DNA of 18,149 nt from contig DPKG01000005.1 of NCBI GenBank assembly GCA_003542615.1, forward strand, positions 29,975 through 48,123, read 5' to 3'. Both the position numbers and the translations under genes were made by a program. This document shows positions 6,490-12,024 of the stretch, one piece after another (position 1 is the first letter of the stretch; each line of letters opens with the position of its first letter). The notes beneath the pieces are model-generated. The model searched no databases, was not told where the DNA came from, and worked only from the letters and a program-made list of their open reading frames with translations. The DNA is from Candidatus Shapirobacteria bacterium (lineage in GTDB: Bacteria > Patescibacteriota > Microgenomatia > UBA12405).

Positions 6490-7778
6490 AAACTAATTTT
6501 ATCATCAGAAAAAATAAAATTTTCCAAATCTTTGATATTACCGAAGCCGATGCGGTCGGGGACGGCGTCCCCTGTTCCCAGCATCATGGCCGGAGTAATA
6601 ATATAATCTCCCCATTTTTCCTTGAGATGGTCGATAGCTTCGGCTAAATTTACTTTTTTTAGAACAGTGTTGAAAAGATCGAGTTGGGTGGAATTTAATT
6701 TTTGAAGATCAAAAACAGAGACAGCCAGATTGGCGACGGGATAAGAATAAGGACTGGAAGTCATAATTTTGTAGGCGACTTTGTAAATATCCGGTTGGGT
6801 AAAAAGAAATTCAGAGATAGTTTTGCCGTGATGCCAGAAGGCACGGTTTTTATAAAGTAGGGCAACATGGATACCGCGGGCGGAATAGCCGGAATTACGC
6901 ATTCTAGAGACTGTCTTCTCGACGAGTTTGTGCAGGATAGGACTTAACTCCTCGGGAGTGAATAAGGGCTTAGGAATGGAGTACATGGCGCCAAAAGAGT
7001 GTCTCTTGAATTCAACATCGTCGATTTCCCAACCGCGAAGACGGAGGTGCCAATAATAGGCATTGATGGAGTGAAAAGCGGATTTGATAGTAGAAAGAGG
7101 AGCGTGATAAAAGTCTAAAACGGTGTGAACGCCGACAGAGTTTAGACGGGAAGTGTTGGCTTTTTTGATACCGTGAAGATCCATTAAAGTTAATTTTTGA
7201 TAAACTTTTTTAAAATTTTTATAATTAATTTCTTCCAAACCATCGGGTTTTTGGAGATTGGAAGCCTGTTTGGCCAGAAAACGATTGGGACCGATACCGA
7301 CGGAGACGGTGAGCCATTCCCCTATTTGCTGTTTTATTTTTTGTTTAATTTCTGCAGCAACATTGGTCAGACCAAGTCGATATGAAGGATAACCTTCAAA
7401 ATTTAGGACAAATTCGTCGATAGATTTGGGGACAAAATCGTTGGTATATCGGGAAATAAGTTCTCTGAGCTGAAGATGAACATTTCTATATTTCCAGGGA
7501 TCAGGAGGAAGAATGATAATGTCGGGACAAATCAGCTTGGCGTCTTTGACCCGAAAACCGACTTTAATACCCAGTTTTTTGGCCTCGATAGATGGAGCGA
7601 CAATACAACCACTAGGGGTAGTGTAGGCGGCCACAGCCACAGGGCGGCCTCGAAGGAGCGGATTGGCTTGCTGTTCGATGGTGGCAAAACAGGAATTAAG
7701 ATCGATGTGCATGATAGTGGAAGGTTTGCGGTTGAAAGGCAACCCTTCGACTGGCTCAGGATTAATCAGCGTATCCAT
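6486..7778 (-). CDS. dinB: Y-family (DinB/Pol IV-like) translesion DNA polymerase
   Basis: Error-prone polymerase that copies past damaged bases. The catalytic metal ligands are Asp26 (MHIDLNSCFATIE) and Asp121/Glu122 in KSIDEF. The thumb helix-hairpin-helix region follows (TLMDLHGIKKANTSRLNSVGV). The little-finger domain spans roughly 260-355. QLDLF at 365-369 is a canonical sliding-clamp-binding motif. The C-terminal tail (ITPAMMLGTGDAVPDRIGFG) resembles tails of other Y-family proteins. The start at 7778 is supported by GGAGG 9 bases upstream (7788-7792), inside the 86-aa partner gene, and the two overlap by 17 bases. The first 22 residues precede the conserved fold and are partly encoded by a repeat-like element (7744-7760); Met23 is the alternative start. 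Confidence 0.92.
   Translation of the reverse strand: MDTLINPEPVEGLPFNRKPSTIMHIDLNSCFATIEQQANPLLRGRPVAVAAYTTPSGCIVAPSIEAKKLGIKVGFRVKDAKLICPDIIILPPDPWKYRNVHLQLRELISRYTNDFVPKSIDEFVLNFEGYPSYRLGLTNVAAEIKQKIKQQIGEWLTVSVGIGPNRFLAKQASNLQKPDGLEEINYKNFKKVYQKLTLMDLHGIKKANTSRLNSVGVHTVLDFYHAPLSTIKSAFHSINAYYWHLRLRGWEIDDVEFKRHSFGAMYSIPKPLFTPEELSPILHKLVEKTVSRMRNSGYSARGIHVALLYKNRAFWHHGKTISEFLFTQPDIYKVAYKIMTSSPYSYPVANLAVSVFDLQKLNSTQLDLFNTVLKKVNLAEAIDHLKEKWGDYIITPAMMLGTGDAVPDRIGFGNIKDLENFIFSDDKISL
6496..6501 (-). promoter_or_regulatory. Internal -10 box for the GNAT gene
   Basis: TAAAAT ending 6 bases before the GNAT ATG, inside the 3' end of the polymerase gene. No Shine-Dalgarno is visible, so this may supply a separate leaderless mRNA. 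Confidence 0.4.
7744..7760. repeat. Short dispersed-repeat-like element CCTTCGACTGGCTCAGG
   Basis: This 17-base sequence resembles a short motif that I recall as scattered in many bacterial genomes, giving peptides such as PEPVEG on one strand and FDWLR or FDKLS on the other. Here it encodes NPEPVEG in the N-terminal extension of the polymerase, and FDWLR in the opposite frame. Only one copy is seen in the window, so repeat status rests on recall, not on comparison. Confidence 0.5.
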
Positions 7779-8022
7779 CGGATATTTCCTCCAGTCGCCA
7801 AAAAAGATTATCGGTATTAAAGACTAATCTGAAAAAAGTGCCCTGCGCAACTACGGAAAAAACATGAAAAAGAGTACGACCGGTGCGGAAGGTATGGTGA
7901 AAACCGATTTTTTGAATTTTGTAATCACGGGCATTGTAGGAAATAGAAACGGGAAGGGTTTTGGATTTTTGGGGATCATGATAAAGTAAAACAGAAACAG
8001 GGATATCGACTTTTTGAATCAT
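7762..8022 (-). CDS. Small protein coupled to the Y-family polymerase (DUF6504-like?)
   Basis: 86 residues, cytoplasmic, beta-rich by appearance: SISYNARDYKIQKIGFHHTF, FFRLVFNTDNLFWRLEEISDG. The pattern of a xGRxYxI/V opening strand, a conserved aromatic turn and a final Y/F-x-L-x-x-W-x-L strand recalls DUF6504, a small family found beside translesion polymerase genes in Actinobacteria; the match is by eye and may be coincidental. It is first in a two-gene unit and overlaps the polymerase start by 17 bases, so a role as polymerase accessory or regulator is the natural guess. The ATG follows TATAAC by 5 bases. Confidence 0.75.
   Translation of the reverse strand: MIQKVDIPVSVLLYHDPQKSKTLPVSISYNARDYKIQKIGFHHTFRTGRTLFHVFSVVAQGTFFRLVFNTDNLFWRLEEISDGYAD
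7788..7792 (-). promoter_or_regulatory. Shine-Dalgarno site of the Y-family polymerase
   Basis: GGAGG, 9 bases before the ATG at 7776-7778, within the coding sequence of the preceding 86-aa gene. It decides the start at 7778 over Met23 and indicates translational coupling. Confidence 0.6.
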
Positions 8023-8027
8023 AATTA

Positions 8028-8033
8028 GTTATA
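8028..8033 (-). promoter_or_regulatory. -10 box for the polymerase operon
   Basis: TATAAC ending 5 bases before the ATG of the 86-aa gene. No LexA-like palindrome was recognised in the 72-base divergent intergenic region. Confidence 0.45.
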
Positions 8034-8079
8034 CCCGAATAAAACCCGAAGAGCAAGGGAGGAGAGGGTAAATAAAATC

Positions 8080-8088
8080 TGCTAAGAT
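8080..8088 (+). promoter_or_regulatory. Extended -10 promoter for the PQ-loop-like gene
   Basis: TGCTAAGAT; the hexamer TAAGAT (8083-8088) ends 6 bases before the ATG at 8095, again predicting a leaderless mRNA. A purine-rich GGGAGGAGAGGG lies further upstream (about 8057-8068), outside the predicted transcript. Confidence 0.5.
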
Positions 8089-8094
8089 AATTTT

Positions 8095-8688
8095 ATGGCG
8101 GAATTCAAGAATTTTTTGGGAATTGCGGCGACTATTTTGGTTTTCATTGGTTATATCCCTTATTTACGCGATATTGTCAGAGGCAAAACTAAACCGCATA
8201 TTTATAGTTGGTTTTTGTGGGGATTTGTGACTTTGATTGCTTTTGCTTTGCAATTTAATGCCGGGGCGGGATCCGGTTCGTTTGTGACTTTGGCGGCGGC
8301 GATTATGTGTTTGGCAGTAATTGGACTGGGTTTTGTTTATAAAAGTGGTGTCAAAATCGTTTTGATTGATACGGTTTTTTTGATTTTGGCAATAGTGGCT
8401 CTGGTTTTGTGGCTGGTGGCAAAACAACCGGTTTTATCGATTATTTTGACGACGCTGGTTGACTTGTTTGGTTTTGCACCGACTATCCGAAAATCCTGGA
8501 ATGAACCGTTTACCGAGACACTTTCGTTTTATTATTTAAATACTTTCCGGTTTGGATTGGCATTGGTAGCTTTGCAAAAATATTCCATTGTAACCGCGCT
8601 TTATCCGATCAGCTGGCTGGTGGTAAACGGTTTGTTTGCAATGATGCTGGTAGCGAGGAGGAGACAGGTGAGTTTAGCCAATCTCTAA
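8095..8688 (+). CDS. Polytopic membrane protein, PQ-loop/SemiSWEET-like
   Basis: 197 residues with about six to seven hydrophobic helices. Two related segments look like degenerate PQ-loop repeats: FIGYIPYLRDIVRGKTKPHIYSW near residues 18-40 and LFGFAPTIRKSWNEPFTETLSFY near 124-146, each with a Pro-containing helix, a short charged loop and an aromatic restart. This duplication suggests a small-solute transporter or lysosomal-cystine-transporter-like fold. The classical PQ pair is not strict (YPY and APT), so the family call is tentative. Its last 15 bases overlap the 3' end of the convergent SRAP gene (8674-8688). Confidence 0.7.
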   Translation: MAEFKNFLGIAATILVFIGYIPYLRDIVRGKTKPHIYSWFLWGFVTLIAFALQFNAGAGSGSFVTLAAAIMCLAVIGLGFVYKSGVKIVLIDTVFLILAIVALVLWLVAKQPVLSIILTTLVDLFGFAPTIRKSWNEPFTETLSFYYLNTFRFGLALVALQKYSIVTALYPISWLVVNGLFAMMLVARRRQVSLANL

Positions 8689-9246
8689 TTTTTCATCAGA
8701 ATTGGGATTAAATAAAGAAAATAGGTCTTTGGAGGAGGAGGTGGGATTGAGCCAGAGATCTTCGGATGATTTATCCAAAATTACCGGCATACGATCGTGG
8801 TAGGGTTTGATTAGACTATTGGGGAAAGTGGTAATTATAGTAAAGGTAGGGAGAAAAGAACCGTCTGGGGATTCCCATTTGGAATAAAGTCCGGCAAGAG
8901 AAAAAAGAGATTTATCTTTGAACTGAAAGAGACGACGGTTTTCGAAAAATCCGGAAGCGGGGACCAGGCAGCGGCAGGAGTTGAAAGATCCTCTAAAGGA
9001 AGGTTTTTCTAAAATTGTTTCGGAACGGGCATTGAAAAGTTTGGCGCCAAAATCAAGGTTTTTGGCCCATTGGGGGATAAGGCCCCAACGCATAACGTCA
9101 ATAATATTTTTATTATCGCGATAAATGATGGGCAAAAATTGACCGGGACGACTGTTTGAGAAAGAGGGTAGATTGGGCAATTTATTGAACAGAGAGAACC
9201 GGGAATAAAATTTAGAACCGGGAATTAGAGAGTATGAACCGCACAT
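8674..9246 (-). CDS. SRAP/HMCES (YedK)-family abasic-site-protecting protein
   Basis: Forms a covalent thiazolidine crosslink with abasic sites in single-stranded DNA, shielding them. The catalytic Cys2 directly follows the initiator Met (MCGSY). Other active-site residues are present: Asn72 and Arg74 in NARSET, Glu102 in GFFEN (usually GFYEW), and His150 in HDRMPVIL. Length 190 aa is slightly short of the typical ~200-220. Cys2 demands this exact start, since the Met must be removed; ATG 9244-9246 is preceded by TAAAAT 5 bases upstream. Together with the polymerase and alkyltransferase it adds to the damage-tolerance genes of this stretch. Confidence 0.93.
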   Translation of the reverse strand: MCGSYSLIPGSKFYSRFSLFNKLPNLPSFSNSRPGQFLPIIYRDNKNIIDVMRWGLIPQWAKNLDFGAKLFNARSETILEKPSFRGSFNSCRCLVPASGFFENRRLFQFKDKSLFSLAGLYSKWESPDGSFLPTFTIITTFPNSLIKPYHDRMPVILDKSSEDLWLNPTSSSKDLFSLFNPNSDEKLEIG

Positions 9247-9251
9247 AGTTT

Positions 9252-9257
9252 ATTTTA
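9252..9257 (-). promoter_or_regulatory. -10 box for the SRAP gene
   Basis: TAAAAT ending 5 bases before the ATG, with no ribosome-binding sequence between. Confidence 0.45.
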
Positions 9258-9263
9258 CTAAAT

Positions 9264-10565
9264 TTAGGCCAAGAGATATTTTTTTAAGGATGAAATCAGT
9301 GAGTGGGTAGTGGTACTGTCATGGCCAAAGGCAACATAAGATAATTGATTCCGACTAAGCATATTTTCGGAGACGATGACGATCCCCTCTTTGGTGTCAG
9401 AATTGTAAAGGATCGGCTGAAGAAGTTTGGAGATGCTACCAAAGGTCCAGTTTGATGGGGGGAGGGAAAAAGTATTGTCGGAGATGATGTAAGTTTTTTG
9501 ATCAAAATCGTGACCGAAAAGACGTTGGGCCAGATGATATACGTGGCTACCACCGGTTTGACGGAGGTTTGATTCGGTAATGTAAAGTTTGCCGTCTTTA
9601 CCGGCAGCAAAATCGATATCGAAATATCCGCGATACCCGGAGTCGGAGTATTTCTGGCTTATTTTTTGACCAATTTTGATCATTTTGTCTAAAACTACGG
9701 AAGGGAGGGCACCAAGCCCGATCTCAACCCCGCTAAAAACCCCAGGCGAAGACATACTCATACCACAGGAGTAGAGCAATTGAACCCGGCCAGAGGCGTC
9801 AATAAGGTATTCCAGATTGGGAAAACCGCCACCGATAGAAGGATCGACATCTATATATTTTTCGACAACAATGGGAAATTTGTCCCAATATGCATCGGTT
9901 TCAAAAGTTTGCGGGATAGGAGTACCGGGAGGGAGAACAATAACCCCCATACCGGCATGACCACGGTTGGTTTTGATGACGACGCCTTCAGACTGGTTTA
10001 ATTTATCGGAAGCATATTTTAGGGCAGCGGCTTTGGAATCAAAAATTTGTCCGGGAGCCATAAAAATATCGGGGTCGTTGAGACTTTCTACGAGACGTCG
10101 AATACCTGATTTGGAGCCAAAATTGTCAACAGTGTCCTGATGCTGAGGTTGAGGGGAAAGCGGAAGATTGACGGTAAGTCCTGATTGAATTAACTTTTGG
10201 TGTAATTGATAAAGTTGAGAGGTTGAGCTGTAAGCAGCAAGATTTATTTCACCGAATTGATTAAGTGTTTTAATTAACGGTAAATCATTGGCAAGATCCA
10301 GACTAAGTTCACCATCGGCGTTTTGAGGGATGACAACATGAAAATCATCAAGATGAATAAGGGAAGTAATATAGTCCTGATATTGGGGAGAAATTGATTT
10401 GGCGGCGATAAAGACGGAACTATCCGGCAAGGTAAAAATAGCCCGATCGGAGAGGAAGGTGTTTTCTTCGATCTCATTGCTCATAGCATTGGGATCAAGA
10501 GAGGTAATAAAATCCCAAACATCTTCGGATATGTTGGAGATGTAGACGGTTTTGATAGTTTGCAT
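9264..10565 (-). CDS. ATP-grasp ligase, PGM1-like
   Basis: 433-residue ATP-dependent carboxylate-amine/thiol ligase. The first ~150 residues form a Rossmann-like pre-ATP-grasp region. The ATP-grasp core follows, with GVVIKTNRGHAGMGV (Lys198 and the Gly-rich loop, 195-209), VVEKYIDVDPS (233-243), GYFDIDFAAGKDGKLYITESNLRQTGGSHVYHL (313-345) holding Asp316, Glu331 and Asn333 for Mg-ATP. The E-x-N-x-R followed by Gly-Gly-x-His resembles the PGM1 type of peptide ligase (pheganomycin biosynthesis) more than PurK or D-Ala ligases. No amino-acid-modifying or peptide gene is adjacent, so the substrate is unknown. The upstream TATAGT is 9 bases from the ATG. Confidence 0.8.
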   Translation of the reverse strand: MQTIKTVYISNISEDVWDFITSLDPNAMSNEIEENTFLSDRAIFTLPDSSVFIAAKSISPQYQDYITSLIHLDDFHVVIPQNADGELSLDLANDLPLIKTLNQFGEINLAAYSSTSQLYQLHQKLIQSGLTVNLPLSPQPQHQDTVDNFGSKSGIRRLVESLNDPDIFMAPGQIFDSKAAALKYASDKLNQSEGVVIKTNRGHAGMGVIVLPPGTPIPQTFETDAYWDKFPIVVEKYIDVDPSIGGGFPNLEYLIDASGRVQLLYSCGMSMSSPGVFSGVEIGLGALPSVVLDKMIKIGQKISQKYSDSGYRGYFDIDFAAGKDGKLYITESNLRQTGGSHVYHLAQRLFGHDFDQKTYIISDNTFSLPPSNWTFGSISKLLQPILYNSDTKEGIVIVSENMLSRNQLSYVAFGHDSTTTHSLISSLKKYLLA

Positions 10566-10574
10566 ATGTTTTTA

Positions 10575-10580
10575 ACTATA
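10575..10580 (-). promoter_or_regulatory. -10 box for the ATP-grasp gene
   Basis: TATAGT ending 9 bases before the ATG, implying a leader of at most about 3 bases. Confidence 0.4.
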
Positions 10581-10620
10581 CGTGAATTTGATAAATAAAT
10601 ACAGTAGAAATTGATTAGTT

Positions 10621-10626
10621 TATACT
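10621..10626 (+). promoter_or_regulatory. -10 box for the YdjM-like gene
   Basis: TATACT ending 6 bases before the ATG at 10633, a leaderless-type arrangement. Confidence 0.55.
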
Positions 10627-10632
10627 GAAGCT

Positions 10633-11196
10633 ATGACCTTTAAGACACATCAGACAATAGCCTTTGCGGCTTTGGTTACGGTGGCGGTAATTTATTGTCC
10701 AAGTGATTTAAAGCCGGCAACAATCGGGGTGTCTTTAGTAAGCAATGCGGTAGGGGCTTTATTACCGGATATCGACCAAGCTTCAAACAGACTTTGGGAT
10801 TGGCTACCGGGAGGGAATATTTGGGGAAAGATATTGAAGAATATGTTTGGTTCGCATAGGTCAATTACCCACTCAATCTTGGGATTGATACTTATCTATA
10901 TGATGGTAGGTTGGGTATTTAGTAGATTGTTTAACCCGGAATATATTGATTTGATAATGGCGACTAGGGCATTAATGATTGGGTATATTTCACATATTTT
11001 GGCTGACGGATTGACTGAGGATGGAATACCCTTACTGTGGCCGATTAAGCTGAGGTTTGGCTTTCCACCAATAAGGTCTTGGAGAATAAAGACCGGTAGA
11101 TGGTTTGAAAAGTGGATAATTTTACCAATAGCTGTACTGTATACGATTGGATTGTTGGCCTTTAATTGGAAAATATTGATGGGTATGATTGGTTAG
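10633..11196 (+). CDS. YdjM-family membrane-bound metal-dependent hydrolase
   Basis: 187 residues with several membrane helices. The conserved polar residues of the YdjM/DUF457 family are all visible: His6, LLPDIDQ (Asp46, Asp48), GSHRSITHS (His75, Arg76, His80) and ISHILADGLTEDG (His121, Asp125). They are thought to form a metal centre at the membrane, similar to phosphatase or phospholipase C-like folds. The C-terminal segment carries a basic loop (RSWRIKTGRW) and a final helix. In E. coli ydjM is SOS-controlled, but no LexA-like box is recognised here. The ATG follows TATACT by 6 bases. Substrate unknown. Confidence 0.88.
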   Translation: MTFKTHQTIAFAALVTVAVIYCPSDLKPATIGVSLVSNAVGALLPDIDQASNRLWDWLPGGNIWGKILKNMFGSHRSITHSILGLILIYMMVGWVFSRLFNPEYIDLIMATRALMIGYISHILADGLTEDGIPLLWPIKLRFGFPPIRSWRIKTGRWFEKWIILPIAVLYTIGLLAFNWKILMGMIG

Positions 11197-11221
11197 GTTA
11201 TATGTATTTAGTATGTATTTA

Positions 11222-11227
11222 TATAAT
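11222..11227 (+). promoter_or_regulatory. -10 box overlapping the CIRCE operator (distal promoter)
   Basis: Perfect TATAAT whose last base is the first base of the CIRCE left arm. Transcription would start near 11234 within the operator, the classic arrangement for HrcA repression. The only downstream gene in this direction is the fusion gene at 11387, giving a ~150-base leader. Confidence 0.6.
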
Positions 11228-11253
11228 TAGCAGTCGAAGTAGTGGAGTGCTAA
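11227..11253 (+). promoter_or_regulatory. CIRCE element (HrcA operator)
   Basis: Left arm TTAGCAGTC (11227-11235), nine-base spacer GAAGTAGTG, right arm GAGTGCTAA (11245-11253). Against the consensus TTAGCACTC-N9-GAGTGCTAA this is 17 of 18 arm positions with exactly the canonical spacer; only position 7 of the left arm (C to G) differs. HrcA binds CIRCE to repress heat-shock genes such as groEL and dnaK, none of which is in the window. Confidence 0.88.
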
Positions 11254-11367
11254 TGATTAAGCAAAATTAAATATTGGCTAAGGATAGGGTTTATTTATAG
11301 ATAGAGTTTTATATACTATGATATATTGTGTTAGATTAATATTAGGTTGATGAATTTAAATAATATT

Positions 11368-11376
11368 TGCTATAAT
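11368..11376 (+). promoter_or_regulatory. Proximal extended -10 promoter for the fusion gene
   Basis: TGCTATAAT, a perfect extended -10 element. The hexamer ends 10 bases before the ATG at 11387, so a transcript from here would have a leader of only ~4 bases and would lack the GGAG. Confidence 0.55.
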
Positions 11377-11378
11377 AC

Positions 11379-11382
11379 GGAG
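11379..11382 (+). promoter_or_regulatory. Shine-Dalgarno of the fusion gene
   Basis: GGAG, 4 bases before the ATG at 11387. It would be present only in mRNA from the distal CIRCE promoter, hinting at promoter-dependent translation. Confidence 0.45.
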
Positions 11383-11386
11383 TAAG

Positions 11387-11941
11387 ATGAAAGTATACTT
11401 TTCAGCTTCGAATGCTGGAAAGGGATGTTTTTTGAAGAATTATCAGGTAATAATTGAGACATTGGAGGGTTTCGGATATAAGGTAGTTTCAGGGCATAAT
11501 TTTAAGACTGGGGAGGGAGAAGGCAAAAATACCGTTGAGGATTATTTGACGGACCCAAAAAAGGTAGCCAAATGGAAGGTTGAATCTGATTTGATTGTGG
11601 CGGAATTGTCGTATAGAAACTTCGGACAGGGACAGGAAATTGCCCATGCTTTGAGAATTGGTAAGCCAATATTGGGTTTGTACGTAAAAGGACAGGAGCC
11701 ACAGCTGATACTTGAGGAGGCGGCTGATAGGTTGTTACTGGTGGAATATAGCCTATCGGACTTAAAGAATAATTTGAAATACGGGATTGAGTATCTTAAG
11801 ACAAACAGCGAGAAGAGATTTACCATGATTTTACCTTCGCACTTGGTTGACTTTTTAGATAGGTTGGCCAGGGACACAAAAATTTCGAGATCGGAATATA
11901 TCCGTAGCTTGTTGGAAAATGACATGGGTATTAGAAAATAA
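11387..11941 (+). CDS. Nucleoside 2-deoxyribosyltransferase-like domain fused to a ribbon-helix-helix domain
   Basis: Residues 1-135 are a Rossmann-like domain of the nucleoside 2-deoxyribosyltransferase type: VYFSASNAGKG opening strand and loop, SDLIVAELSYRNFGQGQEIAHALRIGKPILGLY with Glu84 at the position of the catalytic nucleophile in that family. Residues ~143-180 (RFTMILPSHLVDFLDRLARD, then TKISRSEYIRSLLEND) look like a CopG/MetJ-type ribbon-helix-helix DNA-binding domain. The product is 184 aa. The domain pair suggests either a regulator that senses a nucleotide-like ligand or an enzyme tethered to DNA or to an RHH dimer. It is the only gene downstream of the CIRCE operator. It follows the YdjM-like gene but has its own promoters. 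Function unassigned. Confidence 0.78.
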   Translation: MKVYFSASNAGKGCFLKNYQVIIETLEGFGYKVVSGHNFKTGEGEGKNTVEDYLTDPKKVAKWKVESDLIVAELSYRNFGQGQEIAHALRIGKPILGLYVKGQEPQLILEEAADRLLLVEYSLSDLKNNLKYGIEYLKTNSEKRFTMILPSHLVDFLDRLARDTKISRSEYIRSLLENDMGIRK

Positions 11942-12012
11942 GAGGTTTTTGATAAATTTGAGGTGTAACTGATGCATATCTGATGTGAATTGATCGGAGC
12001 CAAAATTACTTC

Positions 12013-12018
12013 TAAAAT
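12013..12018 (+). promoter_or_regulatory. -10 box for the 309-aa orphan
   Basis: TAAAAT ending 6 bases before the ATG at 12025, which favours that start and a leaderless transcript. Confidence 0.45.
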
Positions 12019-12024
12019 CCCTCA

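Larger units (their letters stand above)
11197..11386 (+). other. 190-base leader/intergenic region with two stacked promoters
   Basis: This very AT-rich gap holds the CIRCE-overlapped TATAAT (11222) and a second extended -10, TGCTATAAT (11368-11376), just before the fusion gene. Between them I see only two tiny ORFs (MIKQN at 11253, MIYCVRLILG further on) with no sign of selection. No RNA gene was recognised. Confidence 0.5.

Noticed and set aside
7476..7820. 114-aa plus-strand frame antisense to the polymerase.
   Set aside because: Overlaps a polymerase with complete catalytic motifs; its FDWLR peptide comes from the short repeat-like element.
8023..8094. LexA/SOS box between the polymerase operon and the PQ-loop-like gene.
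   Set aside because: I looked for CTGT-N8-ACAG and GAAC-N4-GTTC type palindromes and saw none; SOS control is not supported by the sequence.
9296..9610. 104-aa minus-strand frame within the ATP-grasp gene.
   Set aside because: It lies in an alternative frame of a gene with intact ATP-grasp motifs, with no family features.
11254..11367. Small protein or non-coding RNA gene downstream of the CIRCE operator.
   Set aside because: The only ORFs are 5 and 10 codons long, and no terminator or stable stem was seen before the proximal promoter. It cannot be excluded without expression data.
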